DNA of 64,000 nucleotides from positions 4,451,001 through 4,515,000 of the forward strand of contig JAUKPH010000022.1 in the NCBI GenBank assembly GCA_030549335.1. The letters are read 5' to 3'. The translations under genes and the position numbers were made by a program. The notes under the pieces are model-generated. The model saw only the letters and a program-made list of their open reading frames with translations, made no database searches and was not told the origin of the DNA. Of the stretch, positions 33,211-44,517 are shown piece by piece. The stretch is from Pontederia crassipes (taxonomy: Eukaryota > Streptophyta > Magnoliopsida > Commelinales > Pontederiaceae). How positions within the stretch are numbered: the first letter of the stretch is position 1; each line of letters starts with the position of its first letter.

Positions 33211-34071
33211 TGTAACATCCCCAAAATCGCCCCTCCTACCACGTAGGCAGTCAGGTTGACCTCGGGAACTACACTATTGATCATGACCATTCAACAAAAT
33301 GTATACGTGGCATCAATATTATAAGAAAAATACAATTCAAAGATTTTAATGCGGAAGCTCAAACGTTGGAATGTCAAACGACACGGCTAATTAAGGTAGT
33401 CTATAACGAAATGATAAAAGACTACAACTTCAAGAAAATCGTCACATAGGAGAAAGTTCGATAAGCAAAATAACATGATGTCTATGAATAACAAAGCAAA
33501 TCGTCTACTAAATGCAAATTAGGAGACTTGATGATGTAAGTAGTCATGTGCAGCATCCTCCAAGCCCTGAGCACTCCCACACCTCATCAAGTAGCATTCT
33601 CACCTGCAAAATCCTAATGCAGGGAAATCGAATACCCGAGAGCAAAATTGCCCAGTACAATAGAAGCATAGACGATGAAATAAGGATTAACATTAATCAT
33701 GTAACAAATATATTAGCAGTGAATGATAACATGCTTTGGCTCTATGCATTGATTACAATAGGCCATATATCATACTTTAACATTATCGATATCTGTACTC
33801 TATTCTTTAATATGACTATACCTTATCTTTACAATACTCTGTCATTTTTACCATACCATGTTCCATGCTTTACCATACCATGTTCTATGCTTTACTCCAT
33901 AATACTTTACTTTGCATTGCTTTGCTGTGAGTTGCACAACATCTTTTACATTACTATAATGTCCTTAAAGTTAGTTATCCTATGCGAGCTCAACTTTATT
34001 AGATTGGGATACTAGAGGTGCCTCTTTGAATCTGTAAAGCCAATAAGCCCATAAAGAGAATGTGGTGTGAC
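33211..34071 (-). repeat. Tekay-like 5' LTR, truncated
   Basis: It matches 25331-26198 of the 3' LTR closely, for example the ATGTATACGTGGCATCAATA and AAAGACTACAACTTCAAGAA blocks. It stops at about 34071 inside the sequence that opens the 140-bp duplication of the 3' LTR. About 1.5 kb, including the TATA region, is missing. The 167-codon plus frame here is not a gene. Confidence 0.85.
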
Positions 34072-34239
34072 ATTTTCAATATCGACTTTTTGTTTCAAAA
34101 TTTTCTTAACCTGTTTGGACCACCACTTCAAGCAACTTGTTAGCATATCATCTTCCTTCATTGCTATCATAAAAATGCTTGGAATGTGATCTTTGGACCA
34201 ACAATAATGATTGGATAAATCTTAGTGCTAAACTCAAAA

Positions 34240-34925
34240 CTGATGAAACAAGTAATGAACATATAAATAACATGTGCACATGGATTATTTAGAAACAAGA
34301 TTAGGGAAAAAGAAAACAATAGATAAGAATCTTCAAGAACAAGTTAATAGAAAAAAAGAATATTGGAAAAATGTATTATCAAGAATTATTTATGTGATAT
34401 AAACTTTAGGTAAGAATAATTTAGCATTTAGGGGATCAAATGAAAAAAATTACCAAGATATGACTGAAATTTTTTTAAGTCTAATTGAGATGATTGCATA
34501 ATTTGATCCAATTATTCAAGAACATGTTCGATGCATTAAGCATGATGAAATTTATAAACATTGTTTAAGAAATAATATACACAATGAATTAATAAAATTG
34601 TTAGCAGTTGAAATGAAAAATAAAATTATTAAAAAAATTATATATGCAAAATACTTTTCAATCACAATTGATTGCACTCCGGATATAAGTCATTAAGAAC
34701 AAATGTCTTTTGTATTAAGAATTGTAGATATTTTCAACTCCTATTAAACTTATAGAATTTTTTTTAGAGTTTTTGCATGTAGATGATTCAAGTGAAAAAA
34801 GTTTCTTTGAAGTTATTATAGATGAAATGAAAAATATTGACCTTGACATTAGTAATGATAATGGCTCAAGTATAAAAGGGAAAAAAAATCAAGGAGTGTA
34901 AAAAAAGAATTTTAGTTATAAATCC
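34240..34925 (+). pseudogene. hAT transposase (ZMYM1-like), central fragment
   Basis: Frames on plus give NLAFRGSNEKNYQDMTEIFL, LIEMIA, EHVRCIKHDEIYKHCLRNN, LLAVEMKNKIIKKI, YFSITIDCTPDISH (first catalytic Asp region of hAT), EQMSFVLRIVDIF and then FLEFLHVDDSSEKSFFEV with NGSSIKGKKNQGV. This order matches the middle of plant ZMYM1-like hAT transposases. In-frame stops occur (after IA and SH) and the C-terminal half is absent. Confidence 0.8.
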
Positions 34926-35517
34926 TATAGGTGGCAACTGAAAGAAAAAAACCATATGGAATCAAATTGACTTCACAAATTGTAAGAGTTAAGTTTTCGA
35001 GTGGCAAGACTAAGATTTTAATTCCCTTTAGTTGATATTAAGGATTCAATACTTTTGGGTAAATAATTTAATTTAATTTTTTAATGCCTAACTGAAAAAA
35101 GAAATCTTTTGAAACATAGGCTGATTTAATGGACCCATTACCTATTTGAGTCCATAGTATTATACAACCTGCACTCAACATTGTTGAATCGGAAATCGAT
35201 GAAGAACGGCATTTCTTTATTCAAGTGCATTTTTTGCCTCTTTGAGCTACTGATTTTTTTTTTCATTTTTATATTTTTAGTATTATTTATGTGGATTATT
35301 TAATCGATAAACTAATTATTGCATATTAAAGATACATAGTTAAAATAAGTAATTTTTTTAATTAGCATGCGGTACCATGGAGTAGAATAAAAGGACAACA
35401 CTCTTCATGTGAGCAAGAAGGAGAACTTGAGTTGAAAGTATGACACAGAGGAACAACAAAACTCTACATGATTGGACAAAAACAGCTTGGCCAACAAAAT
35501 CATGTGGATTGTTTCAT

Positions 35518-35560
<43 letters not shown>

Positions 35561-36580
35561 GTGAGGTTTCTCTTCTTCACTGCCTTACACATGGCACTAT
35601 TTCTTTCTTTTTCTTAAAAAAAATACATTCCTTTTTAAAATTTGTATATTCTATTGTCTTATATTCTTATTCGATCCCAGACCATCATCTCCATAAACTT
35701 TCTTATATTTCACAAATATTCATGTTTCTTAGAAATTTAATATTTTCTTTATGAAAAATCTCCCAATATGTACTATTGATTACATTTTTTTTAAGTAGTT
35801 GAAAAGTAGTAAAAATGAGTCTCATAAGATATTTTCAAATGTATAGTTTAAAGGTGATAATTAACTAATTTTACAATTAAAGAATAATGTAGAAGACAAT
35901 TTACATGTAAACTAAGATGAAAATAATTCATAACAACAAGCTTTGGAGGTTTGGTAAGATTGAGCGGTGAGTATTTATGTAAACTATAATTGGATATGTT
36001 AATGAGATGGATTGAGTTATTTTAATTCACTTTTTATTTGGATACAAAATATAATATACGTGATAGAGAATGTTAAATTTGATAAATATCTTTATTATTT
36101 TTAAGAAAAAATATTTATTTTTATTTGGTGGAGAAGAAATAAGGGTAGAATGTGAGCAATAATTTCTAAACCCTCTAAAATTATCAATTTGAAAGGTTTA
36201 ACTTTAAGTCAAGCGATGAGCTTATGAATATCAATATATCCTTAGTTAAGTTAATAAAAATTGTATAAAAAAGATGTAAATTTTTTAAATCCACACCATC
36301 CTAATTAAATGCAACCTATCCCTTCTAACCCATGCATCCAAACACAGCCTAAAGGTGTATCAATTTATTCCAAGTTCAAATTATCAATTTATTTCAAAGT
36401 TAACTTTTTCGCTAGAATAGATTGGTTAAATGCTTATAGATTTGAAACCATGTGGGCTCTGTTATTAATTAGTGATTAATGTTGAATATGCTTGTTGTCC
36501 CCGGGATGCAGATTATCGTAGAATACGTACAAGCGTGCACATGGAGGCAATAATTAATAGCGGACACATTGCATGCATTA
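34926..36580. other. AT-rich intergenic
   Basis: No supported gene. A TA microsatellite lies at 35520-35557. The rest is AT-rich, with no transposon end that I can fix. The open frames at 35440-35754 and 36472-36786 are driven by composition. Confidence 0.5.
35520..35557. repeat. TA microsatellite
   Basis: Uninterrupted TA dinucleotides of about 38 bp. Confidence 0.95.
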
Positions 36581-38220
36581 CATTACAAGAAAATCTCTAT
36601 TTTTCGACGGATAGAAATCCATCGCAATTTGCGATAAATTTTACGACGAAAATATTTTCAACGGATATTTCGACGGTTACAACCGTAAAAAATAGAAATA
36701 ATAAATTATGTAATTTATTATATTATTATTTTATTTTTCGACGATTAGGAACGTCGATATTTCTGACGGATATCCATCCGTCATAATTTTCGACGGATTT
36801 TCCGATGATTACGACCGTCGGAAATAAAAAAATAAATTATTTAATTTTTTATATTATTATTTTATTTTTCGACGATTAGGAATGTCGATATTTTCGACGG
36901 ATATCCATCAATCACAATTTTCGACGAATTTTTCGACGGTTACGACTGTCGGAAATGAAAAAATAAATTATATAATTTTTTATATTATTATTTTATTTTT
37001 CGACGATTAGGAACGTCGATATTTTCGACGGCCGCAACCGTCGGTAACTGTATAATAATATAATATGAGGAGCATTTTATTAATATAATTAGCGGCAGTC
37101 CAAACTGTCGCAATCCGATGGTTTCGACCGTCGGTAATAATTAACGACAGTTCAAACCTAGGGCTGAGCACGGTTAACCATTTTTCCGTTAACCGTGGTT
37201 AACCGACCGACTTTTAACCGATTAATCGAACCGAATTATCTGATTTAATTTCGGTTCGGTTAACGGATAACAAATTTGTTAACCGAATCAAAACGGTCGA
37301 TTATGGATAATTAACCGGTTAAAAACTGAATTAACCGATATTTATTTTTTATGTATTTTTTAGTATTTTATTGTAAAAAAAATTATTGCATGTATATGGA
37401 TTTATACTTTTTTTTTGTTTAATTCCATTTGTATCCTAATTATTTAATAATTTATATCCAATTACCTTGTTAAAATTTAATATTTACCTTTTATTTTGAA
37501 AACATATTTAATTGTTACTTTCATATTTTGTGACTTTTATAATAATATATTTTTAGTTTTTAATTTTCGGTTAAAACGATGAATTCATCGAACCGAACCG
37601 ATTTTTTTGGTTAATCGAAATTTGTTAACCGATTTTTTTGGACCGGATAATGGTTAAACTTTTTTTGGTCGATTCGGTTAATTAATCGAATTATTCGATC
37701 GGTTAATTAACCGAACCGACCGTTGCTCACCCCTATTCAAACCGTCGATAAAATAAAAAATAAATAATATAACATATACAATAATATAACCGATCTGGCC
37801 GCTAATTTTTTTATTTTTAAAAATTTCTTTGCGACGGTTGCGATCGCCGAAAGATCGACGGTTGCCACGATCGCCGAAAGTTTCGACGGGTTGCGACCGC
37901 CGAAAGTTTCAGCGGATTGCGATGACTGTCGAAAGTTTCGACAGTTGCGACCGTCGAAAACTTTCGACGGTTGGAACCGCCGGACATTTCGGACGGTTAC
38001 AACCGTCGAAATAACCACCGGGGCTTTTCGGACGGTTCTAATCGTCGATCGAGTTTTTTTGGACGGTTAGAACCGTCGGTATTATCGACAAATTTTTTGC
38101 AACCGTCGGAAATTGATTTGCGACGAGCATTTTTCCGATGGACCGATTCCGTCCGAAAAATCGTCGGTAATGATATTTTCGACGGTTTTTGGGCTGATTA
38201 CAGATGGTTGTTATTTGTGA
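36581..38220. mobile_element. CACTA-like element (non-autonomous)
   Basis: The left end reads CATTACAAGAAAATC, close to the plant CACTA terminus CACTACAAGAAAATC. The subterminal regions contain dozens of TTCGACGG and CGTCGAAA motifs in both orientations, characteristic of CACTA transposase-binding repeats. A hAT-type MITE splits it at 37159. No transposase is present. The right terminus has decayed, and about 38220 is an estimate from where the motifs end. Confidence 0.55.
37159..37735. mobile_element. 577-bp hAT-type MITE with 8-bp TSD
   Basis: The ends read TAGGGCTGAGCA and TGCTCACCCCTA, forming a terminal inverted repeat. The flanks are TTCAAACC at 37151-37158 and TTCAAACC at 37736-37743, a perfect 8-bp duplication diagnostic for hAT. 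The interior is AT-rich with many GGTTAACCGA-like palindromes. There is no coding capacity. It inserted into the CACTA-like element, so it is younger. Confidence 0.85.
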
Positions 38221-38269
38221 CATCTCTTAATCAAACAAGCATAATTACTTGAATGAGTCCCCCAAAATT

Positions 38270-38788
38270 GTCCTTTCATTAATATGATTAGTCGGTCACA
38301 CCGCTCAATTGCGATGTTAATTGCAGTTTTCGAGTTAGTTTTTAAAATTAAAAACCATCCTAAAACCATTTTGAAAAAAAAATAAAAACCATCCTCTAGC
38401 GGATTGATTTTTCCGGATCCTACTTTTTTATAATATATTTTATAAATATATATGATAAATTAAATTAATATAAATATATTTAATTTTATATTAAATAAAA
38501 ATATATTACTAACATTTTAAAGTTATTAAAATAGTGTTTGATAATGTGATAGAAAAGTAAGAAATTTTATACAAAAAATATTATATCTATATATATAAAT
38601 AAAAAAATTATAAATAAGAGTGGACTCCACGCCCCCTACGGTTTTTTTTGGGTGGGGCCCTAATTTTAGCGGGTGGATTTTAATTTTTTAAAAGCCACCT
38701 AAATCATATTCAGACCCCTAATTTTCAGTTTTTTCGATTCGATTTTTTCGAGTTGGATAGGTTTTTCGAGTTGGTCGGATTTTTTTAC
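38270..38788. mobile_element. Possible MITE ending TACACCCCTA
   Basis: The right side carries GAGTTGGTCGGATTTTTTTACACCCCTA, described here by its end TTTTTACACCCCTA, preceded by repeated TTTTTCGAGTTGG. This pattern is common at the ends of plant hAT-like MITEs. A matching left end was not fixed, although GTTTTCGAGTTAGTTT near 38327 may be its remnant. Confidence 0.35.
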
Positions 38789-38924
38789 ACCCCTACATAA
38801 AACATAATTTCACTAATGAATTATGTCAAATTATCAGAAATATTGGAGCATTGCATTTGCCATTGTTAGATTGGAAATTGATACATGCATTAAACACATG
38901 GTCATTAAAAAAAGGTTTTCTTGA

Positions 38925-39182
38925 TTAGTCTTTTAATGTACATGTGTACTGTACACATATGTAAATTAATGATAAGAATATGCATCCCAGATGCATGCGA
39001 ACAACGTGTATAATATATACCACATGTATTGAACTGAAGGTCCTTAGCAGGCAGATCATTCGGATCTTACCTACCTCAGTGTCATAGAGATATATGAACC
39101 AACCAAATTGATTATTAAAGTCTAGAACTAGATCTCCTGCGTGATCAATTTTAATTAGTTTCTTGACATCTTTCTGTTCCAT
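38925..39182 (-). pseudogene. Unidentified exon-like frame
   Basis: The minus frame starts MEQKDVKKLIKIDHAGDLVL and continues with an aromatic-rich segment up to a good donor context (CTGAG/GTAGGTAAG at about 39075). The first 37 or so residues look like a real exon, and the rest past the donor is AT-driven. I do not recognise the family. The upstream coding sequence is duplicated (see 39141-39300), so the locus is rearranged. Confidence 0.25.
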
Positions 39183-39300
39183 CTCAATCTTTGGCGTCTT
39201 ATTTTTCTAATATGCACGAGGTGATCAATTTTAATTAGATTCTTGACATGTTTCTGTTCCATCTCAATCTTTGGCGTCTTATTTTTCTAATATGCACGAG
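39141..39300. repeat. 80-bp perfect-length tandem duplication
   Basis: 39141-39220 and 39221-39300 are near-identical (GTGATCAATTTTAATTAG start, AATATGCACGAG end), with only two or three differences. This indicates a recent duplication outside any named element. Confidence 0.9.
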
Positions 39301-39962
39301 GTTATTATTTAATTCTGCCTAGTGTATGTACATGTGATACTGATGTTTTTCTTTTAAAGAAAAGTTGGGAAGGCTGTAATAGTATAACTAGGGTTTATAT
39401 ATCATGGCCGCCAGATCAAGCAAGTGAACTAATGTGCCACCTTCAAAATTCATCCTCCAAAATTCGATATGAAGATAAATAATAACAAACTAATTTTATT
39501 AAAGTCTAGAACATTATAATAGTATAACTATAAAAAATCCAATGACTTAACTTCATGTCATCGTGTGCAACTGCATTACTATGAACATTATTATTGTACA
39601 CGTCTCCAACATTTTCTATTAGATACATGCGAGATTCAAATAGAGAGACATGAAATATATGTTAATAACGCAAGATGAATAATAAAATAAATATGTTTTC
39701 AACATGATAAGACAATTTTAGCAATTTTGTTCCTTTCCTTTTCTATTCTTTTCATATCATTCATTTTATTATTTCCATTCTTATTTGTTACGTTGCGCTG
39801 TATCTTTTACTTCAACTATATCTTAAACTTTTATGTATTGTCGTAAATGAGTTCATTTTTTTCATTATGGGCACGTCATGACACTTTCATGCATAGGGAG
39901 ATGGATCAAAAGTGGATACCTCAAGCCCGAATAAGATTGAGATTAGTTTACAAATATCAAGT
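39301..39962. other. AT-rich intergenic
   Basis: Nothing recognisable is seen between the duplication and the solo LTR. Confidence 0.5.
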
Positions 39963-41088
39963 ATCGGTGTAATATCCTATTTTTTTTCTAAAAGGGTAAT
40001 TTGGGCTTTTTGCCCAAACCCTCATGGTTTCTCCCTATATAAAGTCTCTCTTCTCTCACTCATCTATTCCCACATCTTGGCGGCTAGGGCTTGAGGAAGA
40101 AGAAAAAAGAGATCAGGAAGAAGAAAGAAGAGGAAGAAGAAAAGGAAGAAAGAGGAGGAAGATTTAAGATCAAGGTATGTAAAGGGGATCTAAACCCCTC
40201 TCTCTCCTCTCAATGATGTTTTGTTTGGATTGAGATATTCAAGGATACCCTGTTCTTGTAGGGATTTTGATTGAGGATTGCATAAATAAGGATTTGCATG
40301 ATTGAAAGTTTCATGATTTATGTTGCATAATTTGTTAAATTCATGATTTCTTGTAACAATTACTCGGATAGGTTTTACTTTTCCAAAAATTACAAATAAT
40401 ATATGGATGGAAAGTGTCGAAGTCTAGATTCCACATAAATTAATTTCATATGGTTTGGAGTTGTATACAAATAGTTATTATCCAAATATCAGACTTGTGT
40501 CATGTTGTCTCGAAAATTCGTGACTGTATTTGCAATAATTATTTGGATAAGTTTTACTTATTCAAAAATTACAAATGATATATGTATGGAAAGCTCTAGA
40601 AGTATAGTTTCCATAGAAATTGATTTCATATGATTTAGAGTTGTAGACAAATCATTACGATCTAAATATCAGACTGGTATCATGCTATCTCGGGTAACAT
40701 CAAGACCATATTGTAAAACGTATAGTAAATTGGAAATATTGAATTAGGAATTGAAATTTATTTCCAAGTTAAAGACCTATGTTATCTTTCTGTGAAAATT
40801 TCAATCATCTGAAAAGAATAAGTATATGTTAAGATATTAATATTTTAGTGACAGACCAGAAAACTGATGTATGTTATTTTTATGTTATTTTTAAAGGTAT
40901 TACTATTATGTATTATTGATTGATGATTGTATATGAACCTAGATACACGACATGCATGGACAGCCGTAACTAGGTTAAAATTTGAAGACTGAGCGACGTA
41001 AATTATTTGTTGATTGCAAAGTATAATGAACTCAGTTGTGGATGATGTTACATGTCGACCTTCTATGACCCTTTATCGGATAATTATC

Positions 41089-41216
41089 CGGAATGATCGT
41101 TACACACATCGACAACGGTGTGTCGTTCCGATGTCACCATCGGGTGAGAGTCCAGAATGATCGTTACATGCATCGGCAACTGTGTGCATTCTGATGTCAC
41201 CTTCGGGTGAGAGGAG
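41089..41216. repeat. Hairpin-bearing tandem pair in the solo LTR
   Basis: Two units (AATGATCGTTACA...GGGTGAGAG) each end in a CACC-loop-GGTG hairpin: CACCATCGGGTG in the first and CACCTTCGGGTG in the second. Confidence 0.8.
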
Positions 41217-41700
41217 AGCATTAGCTCCTAGGCCTAGCTAGCCTATTGAGAGGGCAACGACATAAGTCCCAACTATCGGAAGATATAACATTAATAGAAA
41301 AAAGGCCAATGATCGACCGAATGGAATGATGTCCCACGAAAGTGTAAGTCCAAAGGGTTATAAAGTAATCCCAAGGAAAGTTATGGAATGATGTCCCACG
41401 AAAGTGGAAGTTCAAAGGGTTATAAAGCAATCCTGAGGAGAGTTATGGAGGCAATAGTTATGGTAAGTGTATCTCACTTATATGCATATGAATTGAATGA
41501 ATGATTGTTATGAATGTCCATACTATAAGTATGATGATGATTACATGTCTTCCACACAACTACTTATATGCATGATGATATAATGATGCTAATGATTGAC
41601 ATGTAGATCATGTATTAAGACATGACATGCATATTGTTACTTCTTTTATATAAAGATGATGCATATCATGTAGTTATCCTATTTAGGATCATATCACTGC

Positions 41701-41760
41701 ATGCATGGTCTTTATATACTATAACAGGGAATGCATGGTCTTTATATACTATAACAGGGA
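41701..41760. repeat. Exact 30-bp tandem duplication
   Basis: ATGCATGGTC...ATAACAGGGA occurs twice in succession without mismatch, inside the solo LTR. Confidence 0.95.
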
Positions 41761-42153
41761 AACCTCTATACCCTGGATCCATGCAGGTGCATAATAATTT
41801 GGATGGATGACGGCTCAGCTCATGACTAATAAGATTGCACAATGATTTAGGATGTTGAGTCGTCATGTTGTAGAGTCTTTTGACTATGCTGTTAAAGAAA
41901 TATTTTAATCGCTATTAGTAATGATGTTTAAAGATGTTTTCAATTCTATAATCATACTTTTGATGTTTCATGAAGTTTTTTCACATTTTTATTGAAAGAG
42001 TATTTTATCATATTTAATCGGTTTTACACTTCCGCTATAATAGATGAAAAATCATATTTTATTATGATTATGTGATGGCTAACGGGCTAACACAATCAAA
42101 TGATCAAATTGTCCTTGGCAATTTGGGGGTGAAATTCGAAGTGTTACAATCGG

Positions 42154-43504
42154 ACCATTAATAACCACTATTAACTATCATGATGGGACTATTACTATTC
42201 ATCTTTAACTATTTTGGTGGAACTATTAATACCTACATTTTATTCGGTTATCTTACAATCAATACACATCATAATCTCATTTTATATTTTTTATCTTTTA
42301 ACATAATTACTATCCTTATAGTTCTCAATTTATCATAATCAATATAGGGGGTAAAAATATAATTTTGTAATAAAATAATTTAGATAATAATGGAATAAAA
42401 CATCAGAAAGGAAATATGAGCCAAATACTATGGGACCTAGGCGGGTCCGAAGTGACTCATGCTAGTTTCGTTTCAATTTTGTTAATAAGAAAAATCGAGC
42501 CGGATACAAATCAAACTCGGGTCGGGTCATGTGGAACAAATTTGATTGCTTGAAAACGACCACAACAAAACCCAGGTCAAGTTGACAATAGCTCGGATCA
42601 AGTCGCGTTCGAATCACGATTGGATTGAAATTCGTCCGTACCATGTTGCACAGTCACTAAAGAATCCGGGCAAGATTCCTTTTAGTGCAAGCTGAATTTT
42701 GTCACACCGGAACTCTAGTGTTGTTTCTTCGAAACTTAAACATCAATTCATGAATGTAAACTATTACTTTTTGACATAAAACTTGTTGGAACTATTCATA
42801 TGTCATATGAGAATTTAATCTATACCTTAATAATTCTTTAAATTAATTATTCTATTAAAAAAATTTATCAAGCAAATTTGAAATCTTACGTACCTTGTTC
42901 AAGCAAAATTAGTAACTTGAGACTTTGTGCGTGTTTTGCGACGAAACTGCAGAGCTTCCGATGATGACTCCGATGTTCTTTGACATAGGAATGTACCATA
43001 AATAGATGCACCAACAAGGGAGAAAAATGGTTTAGAAGTTGAAAGAAAAATCAAATTTCTAGATAGGAGAAGTTAGGGAATAAATTTATAGGGAAAATTA
43101 AAATTTTGGATTAGCTAACTCATGATCTAAAAATAAATTATAGTCTACCTCTAATCAACTTGTGAATCTTATTTCCTATTCTTTCTCAATTTTATTTATC
43201 CATTATTTTCAAAAATGATTTTTGGAAATAAATAAATAAATATCTTATTATTTATTTAAATAAATCATAAAAATCTTGGGTGATACAAGTAATCTAGTTT
43301 TATAATTATACTTAATATTGGATTTTTTTCAAAATTATAAAAGGTTTTCTCTTTTTTTTTTCTGATAAAGGATTTCACATATCTACGAAATTACCTGTAT
43401 TAGTTTAAGCATTGTTAAGCTTTTAAATAATATAATTCACAACAAAAGAATAAAATATTAAAATATTCAGTAAATTAAATCGACAATGTATACAATAATT
43501 GGGG
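42154..43504. other. Intergenic
   Basis: No supported gene. Around 42440-42650 there are CGGGTCGGGTCATG-like phrases similar to the interiors of hAT-type MITEs, but no ends or target duplication can be fixed. Confidence 0.45.

Positions 43505-43505
<1 letters not shown>

Positions 43506-43579
<74 letters not shown>
43506..43579. repeat. TA then GA compound microsatellite
   Basis: About 17 TA units are followed by about 19 GA units, just upstream of the patatin-like fragment. Confidence 0.95.
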
Positions 43580-43581
<2 letters not shown>

Positions 43582-43779
43582 TTAGGGTGAGCCCAAAGCC
43601 CTAAAATCTTTTAATCCACACCCTTATAATGCATAGATCTTGATTGGACGTTCCATATTGCACCAAGTTGAACCAACCACTAGAATAAACCAATCTGTCT
43701 AACCTTCGTGCATCCCACTAGAACCCAGTCCATCTCCTTCTTCGTAGATTGACCTTGCGCCCATGCCCTTTGAATCGTC

Positions 43780-44290
43780 TCTCTCTCACTCTACGACGAG
43801 CCCAAGCTCTTCTTCACTCCTCCAACGGTCACGATGCTGTTCCCTTTCGTCGTCACCGTTAGCCTTGATGTCTCAGGTGTCCGTCGAGGCAAGGTCTGAA
43901 TACTTTCCATTGACGCCGCTCATGATGGACTGATGATCGACGCCACTCTCGTTCGCCTGATGGTTGTGCTTCGAAAGCAACCCGACGACCCCTCCGCCCG
44001 CGTTGTCGATTTCTTCGACCTTTCAGCCAGCTCTAGAACTGGTGGCGTCCTCACTACGCTCCTCTTCACCTGCGGCCCCGACGGTCATCCCATTTCCTCC
44101 GCCGAGGAGGCCCTCAACCTCCTCTCCAAGAACTGCCGCCGGCTAGTCGCGAGAAAGAATGGTGGAATCGTGGGAGGCATCCTCCACCGGCGGGTCTTCG
44201 ACAAGGCCGCATTGCTGCTACGACCTCGCCACTGAGGGAGATCGGTTGGAAGAGTCGACTGAACCTGGTTGGAGAGGCTTAACCTAGTTT
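43780..44290 (+). pseudogene. Patatin-like phospholipase (pPLAIII) fragment
   Basis: Frames on plus give DEPKLFFTPP, GKV-stop-ILSIDAAHDGL, PSARVVDFFDLSASSRTGGV, TTLLFTCGPDGHPISSAEEA and CYDLATEGD. The order matches the N-terminal part of plant patatin-related phospholipase group III (GKVCILSIDGGG, DARIADYFDVAAG, FTAMLF, CYDLAT). A TGA replaces the Cys codon before ILSID. The Gly-rich oxyanion motif DGGGxRG has become DAAHDGL, and a frameshift precedes CYDLAT. The rest of the enzyme, with the catalytic Asp, is missing. GC-rich third positions differ from the surroundings, so it is a gene-derived fragment, perhaps carried in by a transposon. Confidence 0.7.
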
Positions 44291-44517
44291 TTTTTCTTCT
44301 GAAGGCATTCATTTAGGATATTCTAATTTGCATGACCTAACCCTTGAATTTGATGCCATTGATCTCCCCCTAATTTTCCTCGTATATTATATTATATAAT
44401 ATAGGGAGAGAAAGAGAAACATATACTTCTTAATCTCACCAAAGGAAATATATTTATGATGCATGTGATCATAGTGTCGCATAAATCACCAAAACTTGTA
44501 ATGAATAAACTAAGTGT

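Larger units (their letters stand above)
25331..34071 (-). mobile_element. Ty3/gypsy chromovirus (Tekay-like)
   Basis: Read on minus, the order is 5' LTR (33211-34071, truncated), primer site (about 33196-33209), an extra zinc-knuckle ORF, gag, protease, RT, RNase H, integrase, chromodomain, polypurine tract and 3' LTR (25331-27709). Integrase after RNase H and a C-terminal chromodomain identify a chromovirus, and long LTRs with the HNVFHVSLLRKY-type end fit the Tekay/Del lineage. Stops and frameshifts occur in gag, RT and chromodomain. The missing outer part of the 5' LTR removes the promoter. Confidence 0.85.
39968..42148 (+). repeat. Family-1 solo LTR (2,181 bp) with perfect TSD
   Basis: It starts TGTAATATCC and ends GTGTTACA, with ATCGG directly on both sides (39963-39967 and 42149-42153). 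A CCTATATAAAG TATA box at about 40035 lies only about 70 bp from the start, so U3 is very short and R-U5 very long. Internal duplications include an exact 2 x 30-bp repeat at 41701-41760, a 72-bp repeat at 41321-41464 and a pair of about 64 bp at 41089-41216. Length and ends fit a Ty3/gypsy (Tekay/Del-like) LTR. No internal element sequence is present, so it arose by LTR-LTR recombination. Confidence 0.9.

Noticed and set aside
33512..34015. 167-codon plus frame, partly shared with 25646-25945
   Set aside because: Both lie in the Tekay-like LTRs, on the strand opposite to the element, and have no domain.
42440..42660. CGGGTCGGGTCATG-like stretch as another MITE
   Set aside because: No terminal inverted repeat or target duplication could be fixed.
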